Below, piece by piece: positions 26,729-36,183 of a stretch of DNA of 64,000 nucleotides. Every line of letters starts with the position of its first letter. Positions within the stretch are counted from its first letter, which is position 1. A model generated the notes under the pieces. That model was not told where the DNA came from, did not search any database, and saw only the letters and a list, made by a program, of their open reading frames with translations. A program made the translations under genes and the position numbers. Source of the stretch: Xanthomonas bromi (GTDB lineage: Bacteria; Pseudomonadota; Gammaproteobacteria; Xanthomonadales; Xanthomonadaceae); contig NZ_FLTX01000013.1 of NCBI RefSeq assembly GCF_900092025.1, positions 1 to 64,000 of the forward strand, in the 5' to 3' direction.

Positions 26729-28915
26729 GTGGATGTCTCTCATTTGCTCGATCATTTAAACCCCGCCCAGCGCGAGGCCGTTTCCGCGCCGCCGGGGCAT
26801 TACCTCGTGCTGGCCGGCGCCGGCTCCGGCAAGACGCGCGTGCTGATCCATCGCATCGCCTGGCTCAACGAAGTCCAGGGCGTGCCCAACCACGGCATCT
26901 TCGCGGTGACCTTCACCAACAAGGCCGCCGGCGAAATGCGCCACCGCACCGACCTGCAACTGCGCAACGGCAGCCGCGGCATGTGGATCGGCACCTTCCA
27001 TGGGTTGGCCCATCGCCTGTTGCGTCTGCATTGGCAGGATGCGCGGCTGCCGGAAGGCTTCCAGGTCATGGACAGCGACGACCAGCTGCGGTTGGTCAAG
27101 CGCGTGGTGCAGGCGCTGGAGCTGGACGAAAGCAAATATCCGCCCAAACAGATGAGCTGGTGGATCAACGAACAGAAGGACGAAGGCCGGCGTCCGCAGC
27201 ACATCCAGCCCGAGCCCAACGACGATTGGACCGAGGTGCGCCGGCAGGTGTACGCCGCCTACCAGGAACGCTGCGACCGCTCCGGCCTGCTGGATTTCGC
27301 CGAGTTGCTGCTGCGCGCGCATGAGCTACTGCGCGACACGCCGGCATTGCTGGCGCATTACCGCGCGCGTTTTCGCGAGATCCTGGTGGACGAGTTCCAG
27401 GACACCAACGCCATCCAGTACGCCTTCGTGCGCGTGCTGGCCGGCGAGACCGGCCACGTGTTCGTGGTGGGCGACGACGACCAGGCCATCTATGGCTGGC
27501 GCGGTGCCAAGGTCGAAAACGTCCAGCGCTTCCTGAAGGATTTCCCCGGCGCGCAAACCGTGCGGCTGGAGCAGAATTACCGCTCCAGCGCCAACATCCT
27601 GGGCGCGGCCAATGCGGTGATTGCGCACAACCCGGACCGCATCGGCAAGCAGCTATGGACCGATTCCGGCGATGGCGACCCGATCGATCTGTATGCGGCC
27701 TACAACGAAGTGGACGAAGCGCGCTATGTGGTCGAGCGCGCACGGCAATGGGTGCGCGATGGCGGCAGCTACGGCGAAGTAGCGGTGCTCTACCGCAGCA
27801 ACGCGCAATCGCGCGCGCTGGAAGAGGCGCTGATTTCCGAACAATTGCCGTACCGCGTGTATGGCGGCATGCGCTTCTTCGAACGCGCCGAAATCAAGGA
27901 CGCGTTGGCGTATCTGCGTCTGCTCACCAACCGTAGCGATGACGCCGCCTTCGAGCGCGCGGTCAATACGCCCACGCGCGGCATCGGCGATCGCACGCTG
28001 GATGAAGTGCGCCGGTTGGCGCGCGCCAATGCGCTGTCGTTGTGGGAAGCGGCGATGCTGTGTACGCAGCAGAACACGCTGGCCGCACGCGCACGCAACG
28101 CCTTGGCCACCTTCCTCAGCCTGGTCGGTCAGCTGCATGCCGAAACCGGTGAAATGGAACTGGCCGAACGCATCGATCACGTGCTGATGCGCTCGGGTCT
28201 GCGCGAACATTGGGCCAAGGAAAGCCGCGGCGGGCTGGATTCGGAATCGCGCACCGAGAACCTGGACGAACTGGTCTCGGTGGCCTCTCGTTTCACCCGC
28301 CCCGACGATGAAGACAGCCAGGGCATGACCGAGCTGGTGGCGTTCCTGGCCTACGCCTCGCTGGAAGCCGGCGAAGGCCAGGCGCAGGCCGGCGAAGAAG
28401 GCGTGCAGCTGATGACGCTGCATTCGGCAAAAGGCCTGGAATTTCCGATCGTGTTCCTGGTCGGGCTGGAAGACGGCTTGTTCCCGAGTGCGCGCTCGTT
28501 GGAAGAGAGCGGGCGGCTGGAAGAAGAGCGGCGCCTGGCGTATGTGGGTATCACCCGCGCGCGCCAGAAACTGGTGCTGTGCTACGCCGAATCGCGCCGC
28601 ATCCACGGCCAGGACAACTACAACGTGCCCTCGCGCTTCCTGCGCGAGATTCCGCGCGATCTGCTGCACGAAGTGCGCCCCAAGGTGCAGGTCTCGCGTA
28701 CGGCCTCGCTGGGCGCGGCGCGTGGCGGCCCGGTGCATGGCGTGGTGGAAGCGGCGCCGATCAAGCTCGGCGCCAATGTCGAGCACCCTACCTTCGGTGG
28801 CGGCGTGGTCGTCGATTACGAAGGCGCCGGCGCGCATGCGCGCGTGCAGGTGCAATTCGATGAGGTCGGCGCCAAGTGGCTGGTGATGGCCTACGCCAAT
28901 CTGACGGTGGTGTAG
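26729..28915 (+). CDS. uvrD: DNA helicase II (UvrD)
   Basis: 728 residues, against 720 in E. coli UvrD. The start is GTG, giving MDVSHLLDHLNPAQREAVSA, nearly identical in pattern to E. coli MDVSYLLD. Superfamily 1A helicase motifs are in order: Walker A LAGAGSGKTRVL (about 28-39), FTNKAAGEMRHR, DEFQDTNAIQYAF, GDDDQAIYGWRGA, LEQNYRSS, and the late TLHSAKGLEFPIVFL and VGITRARQKL. It is a 3'-5' helicase of nucleotide excision and mismatch repair. The C-terminal Tudor-like tail (NVEHPTFGGGVVVDYEG) is present. It stands alone with its own promoter. Confidence 0.97.
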   Translation: MDVSHLLDHLNPAQREAVSAPPGHYLVLAGAGSGKTRVLIHRIAWLNEVQGVPNHGIFAVTFTNKAAGEMRHRTDLQLRNGSRGMWIGTFHGLAHRLLRLHWQDARLPEGFQVMDSDDQLRLVKRVVQALELDESKYPPKQMSWWINEQKDEGRRPQHIQPEPNDDWTEVRRQVYAAYQERCDRSGLLDFAELLLRAHELLRDTPALLAHYRARFREILVDEFQDTNAIQYAFVRVLAGETGHVFVVGDDDQAIYGWRGAKVENVQRFLKDFPGAQTVRLEQNYRSSANILGAANAVIAHNPDRIGKQLWTDSGDGDPIDLYAAYNEVDEARYVVERARQWVRDGGSYGEVAVLYRSNAQSRALEEALISEQLPYRVYGGMRFFERAEIKDALAYLRLLTNRSDDAAFERAVNTPTRGIGDRTLDEVRRLARANALSLWEAAMLCTQQNTLAARARNALATFLSLVGQLHAETGEMELAERIDHVLMRSGLREHWAKESRGGLDSESRTENLDELVSVASRFTRPDDEDSQGMTELVAFLAYASLEAGEGQAQAGEEGVQLMTLHSAKGLEFPIVFLVGLEDGLFPSARSLEESGRLEEERRLAYVGITRARQKLVLCYAESRRIHGQDNYNVPSRFLREIPRDLLHEVRPKVQVSRTASLGAARGGPVHGVVEAAPIKLGANVEHPTFGGGVVVDYEGAGAHARVQVQFDEVGAKWLVMAYANLTVV

Positions 28916-29098
28916 TCAGGGGCTCACTCGCCTGCGATTGCGTGTTCTGCAGGGGGCGGGGACAGCGTGCGAATGCATTCTGCGTGGGGCAATAGGAACC
29001 AACCGCTGGTGCACGTCATGCGTCGAGCGAGATCGCGTGACCGCCTTGCGGCAGATGGTAGGTGGATGAAGCGTCGTCTCCGTTGCTTTGTCGTGCGC

Positions 29099-29462
29099 TC
29101 ACATTTCCCAACTGAAGGTTGAGTTGATCTGCTTGCCGTTCACGTTGAGTGTGGACGTGTTTGCGAGCACGACCAGGGTAAAGGGCGGAACACGCTTGTC
29201 GCCTCCGGCGTAAATCAGGCGGAGGATTCGGCGCTTGGTATCGAACGTCTTGACCTGGAAGTCGCTGCGCAACACCACCCCCTTGCTGTCGCCCGGCGCG
29301 TAGAAATGGAACACTGGCGATGACGGGACGAGGATCGCCGCCGACTTCGAAGGTCATCGCGTATCCGCCGCCTTCGAACGAAAGTGAGGAAGTTGCACGA
29401 GCAGGTGTGCTGAGGCATGCCAATAGCAACAGTGCAACGCAGGCGATTGCAAATCGTGTCAT
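29099..29462 (-). pseudogene. Small exported protein, frameshifted
   Basis: ATG 29462 opens MTRFAIACVALLLLACLSTP with a signal peptide ending ARA (or a lipoprotein-like signal, since LLAC is present), then SLSFEGGGYAMTFEVGGDPRPVI. Near 29315-29320 the frame is lost. It resumes one base over as FHFYAPGDSKGVVLRSDF and continues to IN-STFSWEM at 29099. Restored, the product would be about 120 residues and beta-rich. Either one base is extra or two are missing. Function unknown, and no close neighbour helps. A sequencing error cannot be excluded. Confidence 0.65.
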
Positions 29463-29781
29463 GACGTCATCCTTGAGCGTGGTCGTGCCGGAATGGCGTG
29501 ATCGGGAGTATCGATGCTCGCACAGCGGCATTGCAACGGATGCGGCACGCATTGGAATGGCGACGCAGCCGTCACGCGGGTGAGGCCGGCGCTCGACAAT
29601 CCGCTTTGGCTGTTGCCACCTCGGTGGTGAGCGCGCCAGTCGCTTCAACTCATCATCTGATCGCGACGTTCCGCAAGCCGCTTTGAGTCGGCAATCGGGG
29701 CCATTGGTGCGTCGCTCGATGCGCGCGGTGCCACATCCATGCCACCCTGGCACCACTTCATTGCAATGAGCGCGCGACGGC
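29463..29781. other. Intergenic gap between divergent genes
   Basis: 319 bp between the small exported-protein gene and the acetyltransferase gene. No coding region, repeat or hairpin was recognised. It should hold both promoters. Confidence 0.4.
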
Positions 29782-30363
29782 ATGCAGACGGAAAAACAGA
29801 AAATGCTGGCAGGCGAACTCTACAGCGCGGCCGATGCGCAACTGCAGGCCGATCAGGCGGCGGCTGCGGAGTGGATGATGCGCTACAACGCCACCACTGC
29901 GCAGCCCTCCGCGCAGCGGCATGCCTTGCTGGTCGAGCGTCTTGCCGAGGTAGGCGCCGGCGCGGTGATTCGGTCGCCGTTTCATTGCGATTACGGCTAC
30001 AACATCCGCCTGGGCGCCGGGGTGTTCCTCAACTTCAATTGCGTGATTCTGGATATCTGCGAGGTGCACATCGGCGACGGCACGCAGATCGGTCCCGGCG
30101 TGCAGATCTACGCTGCCGATCACCCACGCGATGCCGCCGGACGTGCCAGCGGGCTGGAGTTCGGGCGGGCGATCCGCATCGGGCGCAATGTGTGGATCGG
30201 TGGCGGGGCGATCCTCCTGCCGGGTGTCAGCATCGGCGACGATGCGCTGATCGGTGCCGGTGCGGTCGTCACCCGCGATGTGCCGGCCGGTGCGACCGCG
30301 GTCGGCAACCCGGCGCGCGTGCGCGAACCCCGGCACGCTCCCGATGCCGTGCCCATCGACTGA
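29782..30363 (+). CDS. Maltose/galactoside O-acetyltransferase family protein
   Basis: 193 residues: an N-terminal Mac domain (TEKQKMLAGELYSAADAQLQ) and a left-handed beta-helix of hexapeptide repeats (IGDGTQIGPGVQIY, IGRNVWIGGGAILL, IGDDALIGAGAVV). The catalytic histidine is the one in ADHPRD (about 115). It belongs to the Maa/LacA/NodL group, which acetylates sugars with acetyl-CoA. The exact sugar is unknown. The ATG at 29782 matches the family N-terminus. Confidence 0.9.
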   Translation: MQTEKQKMLAGELYSAADAQLQADQAAAAEWMMRYNATTAQPSAQRHALLVERLAEVGAGAVIRSPFHCDYGYNIRLGAGVFLNFNCVILDICEVHIGDGTQIGPGVQIYAADHPRDAAGRASGLEFGRAIRIGRNVWIGGGAILLPGVSIGDDALIGAGAVVTRDVPAGATAVGNPARVREPRHAPDAVPID

Positions 30364-30623
30364 AGGCAACGCAGCAGAGCAGCTGACAACGCGCCTGCAC
30401 AGCCGGTAGGCGAGCGCGGCCGGTGCGCTGCGAAGGCCGCGCGCGGCCAATGCGTTTGAATGCGCCGCCAGCAACTACCTGGCAAGCGCTCGCCAGGTTG
30501 GGTGAGCCGCTTCCAGCGCTGCCGTCCGCCAGCTGTCTGATTGATCCGTATCAAGATGTGTGATGCTGAGTGCCGCCAATCTGAAGTCGCCGGCGAGGCC
30601 GCCGGTCCATCCGGGAGGTCATC

Positions 30624-31070
30624 ATGTACAAACGAATCCTGATCGCCATCGATGCATCCGAGCTGTCGCACCGCGGCTTGTTTCAAGGCCTGGAGCTGGC
30701 GAAGGCGACCGCTGCGAAAGTGGATATCGTCACCGTGTCCGAGCCGTGGGCGATGGGCATGTACGACGCAATGGGCTGGAGCGTGGGCGACGAAGCCAGC
30801 CCCGAATACCGCACCGAGCGCGAAGCGGCGGCCGAAAAGATCCTGCGTCCGGCACTGGAGTTGGCCGCTGCTGCCAATATCAAGGCCACGCCGCGGCATG
30901 TGCTGGATCGCTTCGCCGCCGAAGGCATCGTGCAGACCGCCGAGGAATGCAAAAGCGACCTGATCATCATGACCTCGCACGGTCGCCGCGGCGTGCGGCG
31001 CATGCTGCTCGGCAGCCAGACGGTGGAAGTGCTCACCCACAGCACGATTCCGGTGCTGGTGATTCGCTGA
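30624..31070 (+). CDS. Universal stress protein (UspA family)
   Basis: 148 residues, MYKRILIAIDASELSHRGL, a single Usp domain. The ATP-binding signature GxxGx9GS is intact in SHGRRGVRRMLLGSQTVEVL, so it is probably an ATP-binding Usp. GGGAGGTCATC before the ATG is a strong ribosome-binding site. It stands alone; the 260-bp upstream gap probably holds its promoter (not resolved). Confidence 0.93.
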   Translation: MYKRILIAIDASELSHRGLFQGLELAKATAAKVDIVTVSEPWAMGMYDAMGWSVGDEASPEYRTEREAAAEKILRPALELAAAANIKATPRHVLDRFAAEGIVQTAEECKSDLIIMTSHGRRGVRRMLLGSQTVEVLTHSTIPVLVIR

Positions 31071-31248
31071 TTCGTGTCGCCGTGTCGCCGTGTCGAAGCG
31101 GCCTTGCGCCCTGTTGGCCGATCGCTACGGCGCGGCATCTTGGTCAGGACTCGCGTTCATCGCGATGCTGCGCCGACAGCGACGCGGTGCGGCGATTGTT
31201 CACCGATCGCTGCAGCGGTGTTCGTAAGCGCTTGGTAGCGAGCAATGG

Positions 31249-31841
31249 CTACCGATCCGCGGACTCCAGCTCGATCGCACGCGCACGCAGCGGCCGGCCA
31301 GGACGACGCAGCGCTTCGGTATGCGCGAGCGGAGCGCCCTGCAGCGGCAACATGCCGGCGCGCACCGGAACGTCAACGCGTTGGGTGTGCGGGCTCAGTT
31401 CGCGCATGAAGCGCCACATCGGCACATGCTGGCCACGTCGCGGCGTGGGCGCGTGCGGTTTGGCGCGGCACTGGCGACGCCATTGCATCGGCGGCATGCC
31501 AAAGCGTTGCTGGAAGGCGCGTTGAAACTGCCGCTCCGATGCAAAGCCCATTTCGTACAACAACCACGTCAGGCTGCAATCCGGTAGGCCTGCAGATAGC
31601 GGTGCGCCGTGCATAGCCGCTGTTCGCGGATATAGCTGGCCACCGCACCACGCGACTGGAACAGGCGGTACAGCGACGCGCGCGATAACGCGAATGCCTG
31701 CTGCAACGACTCGGTATCCAGCTCCGCCTCGCCGATGTGCCGCTCGATGTAGGCCAGCAGGTCGATCATCAGCGGCGCATGCATCTCGACGGCCGAGGAT
31801 GCTTGCGGAACGATGGCACTGTAATAATCGGTGTTGCTCAT
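31249..31841 (-). pseudogene. AraC-family regulator, frameshifted in DNA-binding domain
   Basis: From ATG 31841 (MSNTDYYSAIVPQASSAVEM) the frame gives the start of an AraC domain (LLAYIERHIGEAELDTESLQ, then FALSRASLYRLFQSRG) and stops at 31569. The second helix-turn-helix continues in another frame (SLTWLLYEMGFASERQFQRA, then FQQRFGMPPMQWRRQ) and runs to 31249. Restoring one base in the GGCC run near 31587-31590 rejoins them as LQALPDCSLTW. Codons before 31841 remain open, and the usual ligand-binding N-terminal half (AraC_binding_2 type) may extend upstream but is not recognisable. Target genes unknown. Decay or sequencing error. Confidence 0.7.
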
Positions 31842-32354
31842 GCGCTGTGTTGCCTGCGGCCCACTCCCCGGGGCCTGTCCCTTGGTCAACCGAGAAAAGC
31901 ATCGCCAATCCATCACGTCTGTTTCGCAAAGTTGGCGCTCGATCACGCAAGCGTTCCTGTGGGGTCCCGCACGGCGACGTGGCCTGCAAACGGCATCCGG
32001 CAATCGCCAGAAGCTGAACTTGGGCCAACGCCTGATCGGTTATGAGCGCCAGCCGAGCCCGCAGGCGTGTATGCGGGCCATCTACGTGCGCGATAGCACC
32101 CGCGCCCATGCCACGATGCAGAGCGCCACCGATTTCATACAAGCTGCCGAGTGCGCGGTCGTGCAGGCCTGCCGCTAGCTAGCGCGGCCTTGAGCTGGCG
32201 CATGGGCCAGAAAGGCACGATGAGGAGGATCGATGCAAAGGCGTGAAGGGGCTTGGTCCAGGTGGGGCGAGTGGGGTTGATGGTCTACACCTGACTCGCC
32301 TGGCGTCGCCGCGATGTCGCACACTTGCGCGCTGGTCGAACACAGGACGAGGCG
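31842..32354. other. Gap upstream of the AraC fragment
   Basis: About 510 bp. It may contain a degraded N-terminal half of the AraC-family gene on the minus strand, since the frame stays open to 32003, but I could not recognise that domain. No RNA gene, hairpin or repeat was seen. Confidence 0.35.
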
Positions 32355-33089
32355 ATGGCACGGCGATATGGATGGTGCGGGACACTGGTGTGGCTGGTGA
32401 CGTTCGGCGCGGTGGCGGCCGGTCCGATGCCCGGCGAATACGGCACCAAGCAAGGCTGGGGCAGCTTGCAGGTCAGCGACAAGGGTGGGGCGCGCCAGTT
32501 CAAGATTCACACTGTGGGCGCCAACGGCCACAGCTGTTCGCTGTCGGGAACCCTGCAGGGCGACAGGGCGGAAGTGAGCGAAGTTGTCGACGCGCCCTGC
32601 AAGCTCTCGTTCACGCCGGTGGCGGGCGGCTTCACCATCGCCGCACTGACCCAGGACAGCTGCCGCGATTACTGCGGCGTGCGCGCCGGCTTCGAAGGCG
32701 ACTATCTGCAACTGCCGGCCGGCTGCACCTCCGCTGCCAGCAGCCGACGACGTGAAGCGTATCTGCGGGACTATCGCGGCAAGCGCTATGCCGAAGCACT
32801 TGCCGGCATGCAGGCGTTCGCAAGCGAGTGCGGCGAGTTCCTCAACTGGCGCGATCGCGACCGCTTTGCCAACGACCGCGCCCTCACCCTGCTGCGCCTG
32901 AACCGCCCGCAGGAGTGTCTGGCGGCGCTGGACGGCAGCATGGCGGGTCGCAGCCACGACGAGGACGCGTTCCAAGCCGAGCTGGATCAGAACAGCACGA
33001 TGCTTCCGCCCAGCGACTGGGACACGTACCTGCCCATCGCCAGGTCCACCTGGTTCAATCGCAAACTCTGCGAGGCAGCCAAGCGCTGA
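32355..33089 (+). CDS. Secreted protein of unknown function
   Basis: 244 residues from ATG 32355. A signal peptide (ARRYGWCGTLVWLVTFGAVAAG) precedes the mature part PMPGEYGTKQGWGSLQVSD. The first half is beta-rich with cysteines (HSCSLSG, APCKLSF, DSCRDYCG) suggesting disulfides. The second half is helical (YRGKRYAEALAGMQAFASEC, NDRALTLLRLNRPQECLAAL) and could be a short TPR-like repeat pair. No enzyme motif was found and the family was not recognised. The layout resembles periplasmic lysozyme-inhibitor-like scaffolds only loosely. The gene stands alone. Confidence 0.7.
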   Translation: MARRYGWCGTLVWLVTFGAVAAGPMPGEYGTKQGWGSLQVSDKGGARQFKIHTVGANGHSCSLSGTLQGDRAEVSEVVDAPCKLSFTPVAGGFTIAALTQDSCRDYCGVRAGFEGDYLQLPAGCTSAASSRRREAYLRDYRGKRYAEALAGMQAFASECGEFLNWRDRDRFANDRALTLLRLNRPQECLAALDGSMAGRSHDEDAFQAELDQNSTMLPPSDWDTYLPIARSTWFNRKLCEAAKR

Positions 33090-33336
33090 GCGTGGGTGGC
33101 CTGTGTCGCTGCGCGCAGGTAAATGCCGGCAGACGGAATGGCGCCGTTGGTCGTTCGTGTGAGACCGAGAGCGCTGGAATGTCGGTGGTCATTGCGCTCA
33201 CTGATCGATCACGGCTGTCGTTGCCTCGGGCGGCTGTGAATGGATAGCGGAGTCAAGTCTGGATCGACCAGACCGTCGCGGAGCGATCATCCAGCCCACT
33301 CGCTGCGGTCGGCAAGGCTGGCGGCCGGTCCAGCCG

Positions 33337-34236
33337 TTACTCCACCGATGGCAAGCGCCGCAGCATCGCGGAGAGATGGTCCAGGCGTGGAAGCAACTGG
33401 TCCTCGCCCGCGTCCAGGCCGAGGTGGCCGATGCGGTCTTGCCATGCGGCGGTGGCCGTGGCCATGTCGGCAGGCAGTCCGAGCGCGGCGACGGTGACGG
33501 CCACTTCGCGCATTTCTGCTGCGCGACGAATGCCGTGCACCATCATGCGTTCCATGTTGTAGCTTGCCTGGGTGCCGAAGTCGCGTTGCGTGACGGATGC
33601 ATTGAGCGAGGCGATCACCTGGTCTTCGACGCCGGCGCGGCGTGCGGCGATCAGGCATTCGGCGCAGAGCGCTTCGATCCCCTTGACCATCACCGAGCGC
33701 AGCATCTTGATGGACGAGGCCTGTCCGACGGTCTCGCCGGCTGGTTCCGGGCGCATGCCGAGCGCTTGCAGTACGCCAAGCGCGTCGTCGGTGTGCGGGC
33801 CGCTGATCAGCAGTGGCACACGATGCCGTTGGGGCAGCACAGGCGCCATCACGGCGACATCGACGTAGCATGCGTTGGCGGCTTCGATATCTGCGGCGGT
33901 CGCCTTCTTGGTGTCCGGTGCGCAGGAGTTGCAATCGAACCACAGCGCGCCGGCACGCAGCGACGGCGCCGCGCTACGCGCCGCGGCATGCGCGCAGTCG
34001 GCGGTGACCAGGCTGAAGACGATATCGGCCTGCGCCACTGCCGCAGCGGCCGTGTCGCATCCGGTGACGCCGTGCTGTCGATAGCGGTCGAGCATGGTCT
34101 GGCGTGTGTTGGCCTGATCGCTCTTGATGTCGTAGGCCCTGATGCTCGCAGGATCGTCCACGGCCCAGCCTTCGAGAAAGGCGCAGGCCGCTTCGCCGAA
34201 GCCGATGAAGGCGATGGAGCTGCCAGGTGTAGCCAT
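33337..34236 (-). CDS. NAD(P)-dependent oxidoreductase, 6PGDH-like with DUF1932
   Basis: 299 residues from ATG 34236. An N-terminal Rossmann fold (SIAFIGFGEAACAFLEGW, with the GxGxxA pattern) is followed by the beta-hydroxyacid dehydrogenase segment and a C-terminal DUF1932 domain (SSIKMLRSVMVKGIEALCAE near residue 195, where the lysine is the catalytic type). Relatives act on small hydroxyacids or phosphogluconate-like substrates; the substrate here is unknown. The start is preceded by a GGAG-type site. It is about 15 kb from the gallate genes, so a link to aromatic catabolism is not supported. Confidence 0.82.
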   Translation of the reverse strand: MATPGSSIAFIGFGEAACAFLEGWAVDDPASIRAYDIKSDQANTRQTMLDRYRQHGVTGCDTAAAAVAQADIVFSLVTADCAHAAARSAAPSLRAGALWFDCNSCAPDTKKATAADIEAANACYVDVAVMAPVLPQRHRVPLLISGPHTDDALGVLQALGMRPEPAGETVGQASSIKMLRSVMVKGIEALCAECLIAARRAGVEDQVIASLNASVTQRDFGTQASYNMERMMVHGIRRAAEMREVAVTVAALGLPADMATATAAWQDRIGHLGLDAGEDQLLPRLDHLSAMLRRLPSVE

Positions 34237-34810
34237 GCAATCACTCCTGCGCGAAGGGTTCGATGGCACGGGCTGCCCGATGGGACGCACTACCAGGCGA
34301 GCGACATCCGGGCGCTATCGTTACAGAGCTGACACGACGTCGCCGTAAGCATCGCACTGCCAAAGACATCGTTGCCGAGGTCACCGGTGTGCGCACCTGC
34401 ATCGCTTTAGCTGCCGGCAACCGTTGCGTACGCGGGCGATACCATCCGCCGACACTTCAGCATGCACGCAGGCAGACCAGCGGCCGTGACGCGAATGGAT
34501 GCGCGCTGCGGCGAATGCAACGCGCCGGAACGGCGGCATGCGGATGTGCGCGTCAATACGTCAACGCGGCCAGCCGATGGCTGCTTCTGTCGTGCGTCGT
34601 GTCGGCGCGGCTGCATGGAGTGGTGGCCGTCCTGCAAACGTGCAACGACTCCGTCGTTTCGCAAGCAGGACATCACGTCGAGCATGCCGATAGCTGGCGA
34701 TGCGTCAAATGCACCGCTTACCGCCGCATGCAACGTGCATGTGCGGCCAGGACAGCACGGCGTTGTGCATGCCGTGCTGTCCTGGCGTCCGCAGTGGTGC
34801 AACCGGTCGT
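34237..34810. other. Long intergenic gap with a strong hairpin
   Basis: 574 bp with no credible gene; short open frames on both strands lack family features and ribosome-binding sites. The one clear structure is the 16-bp hairpin at 34746-34786, listed separately. Confidence 0.5.
34746..34786 (-). terminator. Hairpin after the EEP-lectin gene
   Basis: A perfect 16-bp inverted repeat GCCAGGACAGCACGGC/GCCGTGCTGTCCTGGC with a 9-nt loop lies 25 bp after the stop of the gene ending at 34811. There is no T-run, so it may be an RNA 3'-end stabiliser instead of an intrinsic terminator. Confidence 0.6.
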
Positions 34811-36115
34811 TCAATCCTTCCTGTAAATCACACCCAGCTTGTCGATTTCATCGCCAGCGCGGCCGGTGAAACCTGCGATATGCCAGCCGGTGGGCGCGGT
34901 GAGCGTGTAGCGCTCGCTGGTCGGGGTACCGGCGGCGATGCTGCGGCCCTGGTTGGTGGCCAAGCTCAGCGAGAACAACCGGATGCGGCCGTTGTACTGG
35001 CCAAGCGTGACGGTGGCCGAGGTCAGCGTTTCGCCGCTGCGCAAGGCCAGGGTGGTGGCGGTTCCGCCGTTGCCGCCGTGGGCCAGGGTGGCGCCGTTGT
35101 CCAGGCTGGTGGCCACCGCATCCAGGCGCTCGGCACCGCGCAGGGTGACGCTGCGCAGTTGGCGCTGGTGGGCGCCACCGGCCACGTCGTTGAACGGCAC
35201 GCCATGCGGTCCGCCGACGCTGTCGCTGGTGCGCACGTCGGTGCCTGCCGCCCAACCGAACTGCGTATACAGCGGATAGTGATCCGACAGCGGCTTGCCG
35301 GCGCTGTCGTAGAAGTTGCCCGGATCGAGCTGGTAGAGGTTGGCGGCCAAGGTCAGCTGCGGGGCGGCGCGGTACAGGATCTTGTCGACGACCTCGCAGG
35401 GATTGGTCGGCGGCGTACCGCACAACAGCGGCGCCGCACCGGCGGTCGGGGCGTTGCCCTTGATCAGTTCCACCCACGGGTCGATCAGATTGTTGCTGGC
35501 GATGAGCTCGCGGATGTTGTCCTCGCTGCGGGTGTAGCGCGTGTTGGAATCCATCATCACCAGCACGGCGTTGCCGGCCGACCAGGTGCGGATGAATTGC
35601 GAGAGCTGGGTGATGTTGGCGCGGCGGGCGGCCAGGTCGGCGGTTTCGGTACCGGCATTGGGATGGGCGTTGTAGACGTCCAGCAGGACGCCGTTGTCCA
35701 GCCGCACCTGCATGTAGCTGAAGCCCTTCGGGGTCAGGCAGTCGGTGCCGTTGCACTTGTCCCATTCGACCCGGGTGAAGTCGTTGAAGGGGTAGTTGCT
35801 CAGCGTGTTGAGGCCGTCGTCGATGGCGGCGCCGCCACCGGTGGGTGTGCGATACGGGTGGTTGTCGCCGGCGTAGAGCGTCGCGTGGTAGTTGAAGTCT
35901 TCCTGCACGTGGACCAGCGCATACGGCGCCAGCGTCGGTGCCAGCAGCGAGGTGTTGGTGGCAGGATTGCCGCTGGAGATGCCCTCGGGCAGGCCGGCCA
36001 CGTTGTAGGTGAGCACGTCGAGGACGCCGACGCTGGATTGCGCGTGGGCGACGCCGGCGCAGGCCAGGGTCAGACCGATTCCGACGCTGAGCAGAGAACG
36101 AAGATGCTGAAGCAT
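34811..36115 (-). CDS. Secreted EEP-family phosphatase/nuclease with jacalin-like lectin
   Basis: 434 residues from ATG 36115: a signal peptide (MLQHLRSLLSVGIGLTLACA, cleaved after AHAQ), then an endonuclease/exonuclease/phosphatase domain (about 30-285) with LTYNVAGLPEG, ALVHVQEDFNYH, NAHPNAG, VLVMMDSNTRY and the closing LSDHYPLYT. The C-terminal ~135 residues have the jacalin-like lectin pattern: VGGPHGVPFNDV, ATLAHGGNGGTATTLAL and a final IAGFTGRAGDEIDKLGVIY. The EEP part most resembles secreted sphingomyelinase/DNase-like enzymes; substrate uncertain. It is last in a leftward run with a histidine acid phosphatase and a TonB receptor. The lectin may hold it to a glycan. Confidence 0.85.
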   Translation of the reverse strand: MLQHLRSLLSVGIGLTLACAGVAHAQSSVGVLDVLTYNVAGLPEGISSGNPATNTSLLAPTLAPYALVHVQEDFNYHATLYAGDNHPYRTPTGGGAAIDDGLNTLSNYPFNDFTRVEWDKCNGTDCLTPKGFSYMQVRLDNGVLLDVYNAHPNAGTETADLAARRANITQLSQFIRTWSAGNAVLVMMDSNTRYTRSEDNIRELIASNNLIDPWVELIKGNAPTAGAAPLLCGTPPTNPCEVVDKILYRAAPQLTLAANLYQLDPGNFYDSAGKPLSDHYPLYTQFGWAAGTDVRTSDSVGGPHGVPFNDVAGGAHQRQLRSVTLRGAERLDAVATSLDNGATLAHGGNGGTATTLALRSGETLTSATVTLGQYNGRIRLFSLSLATNQGRSIAAGTPTSERYTLTAPTGWHIAGFTGRAGDEIDKLGVIYRKD

Positions 36116-36183
36116 GATGACCTCGTGCGGTTGGGTACTGCGGATGGACGCAACGCGTTGGGCCCAGCGCGTCGCGTGGGGGA

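Noticed and set aside
34263-34869. Several overlapping 60-190 codon frames in the 34.3-34.8 kb gap
   Set aside because: They are mutually antisense, lack start signals and have no recognisable domains.
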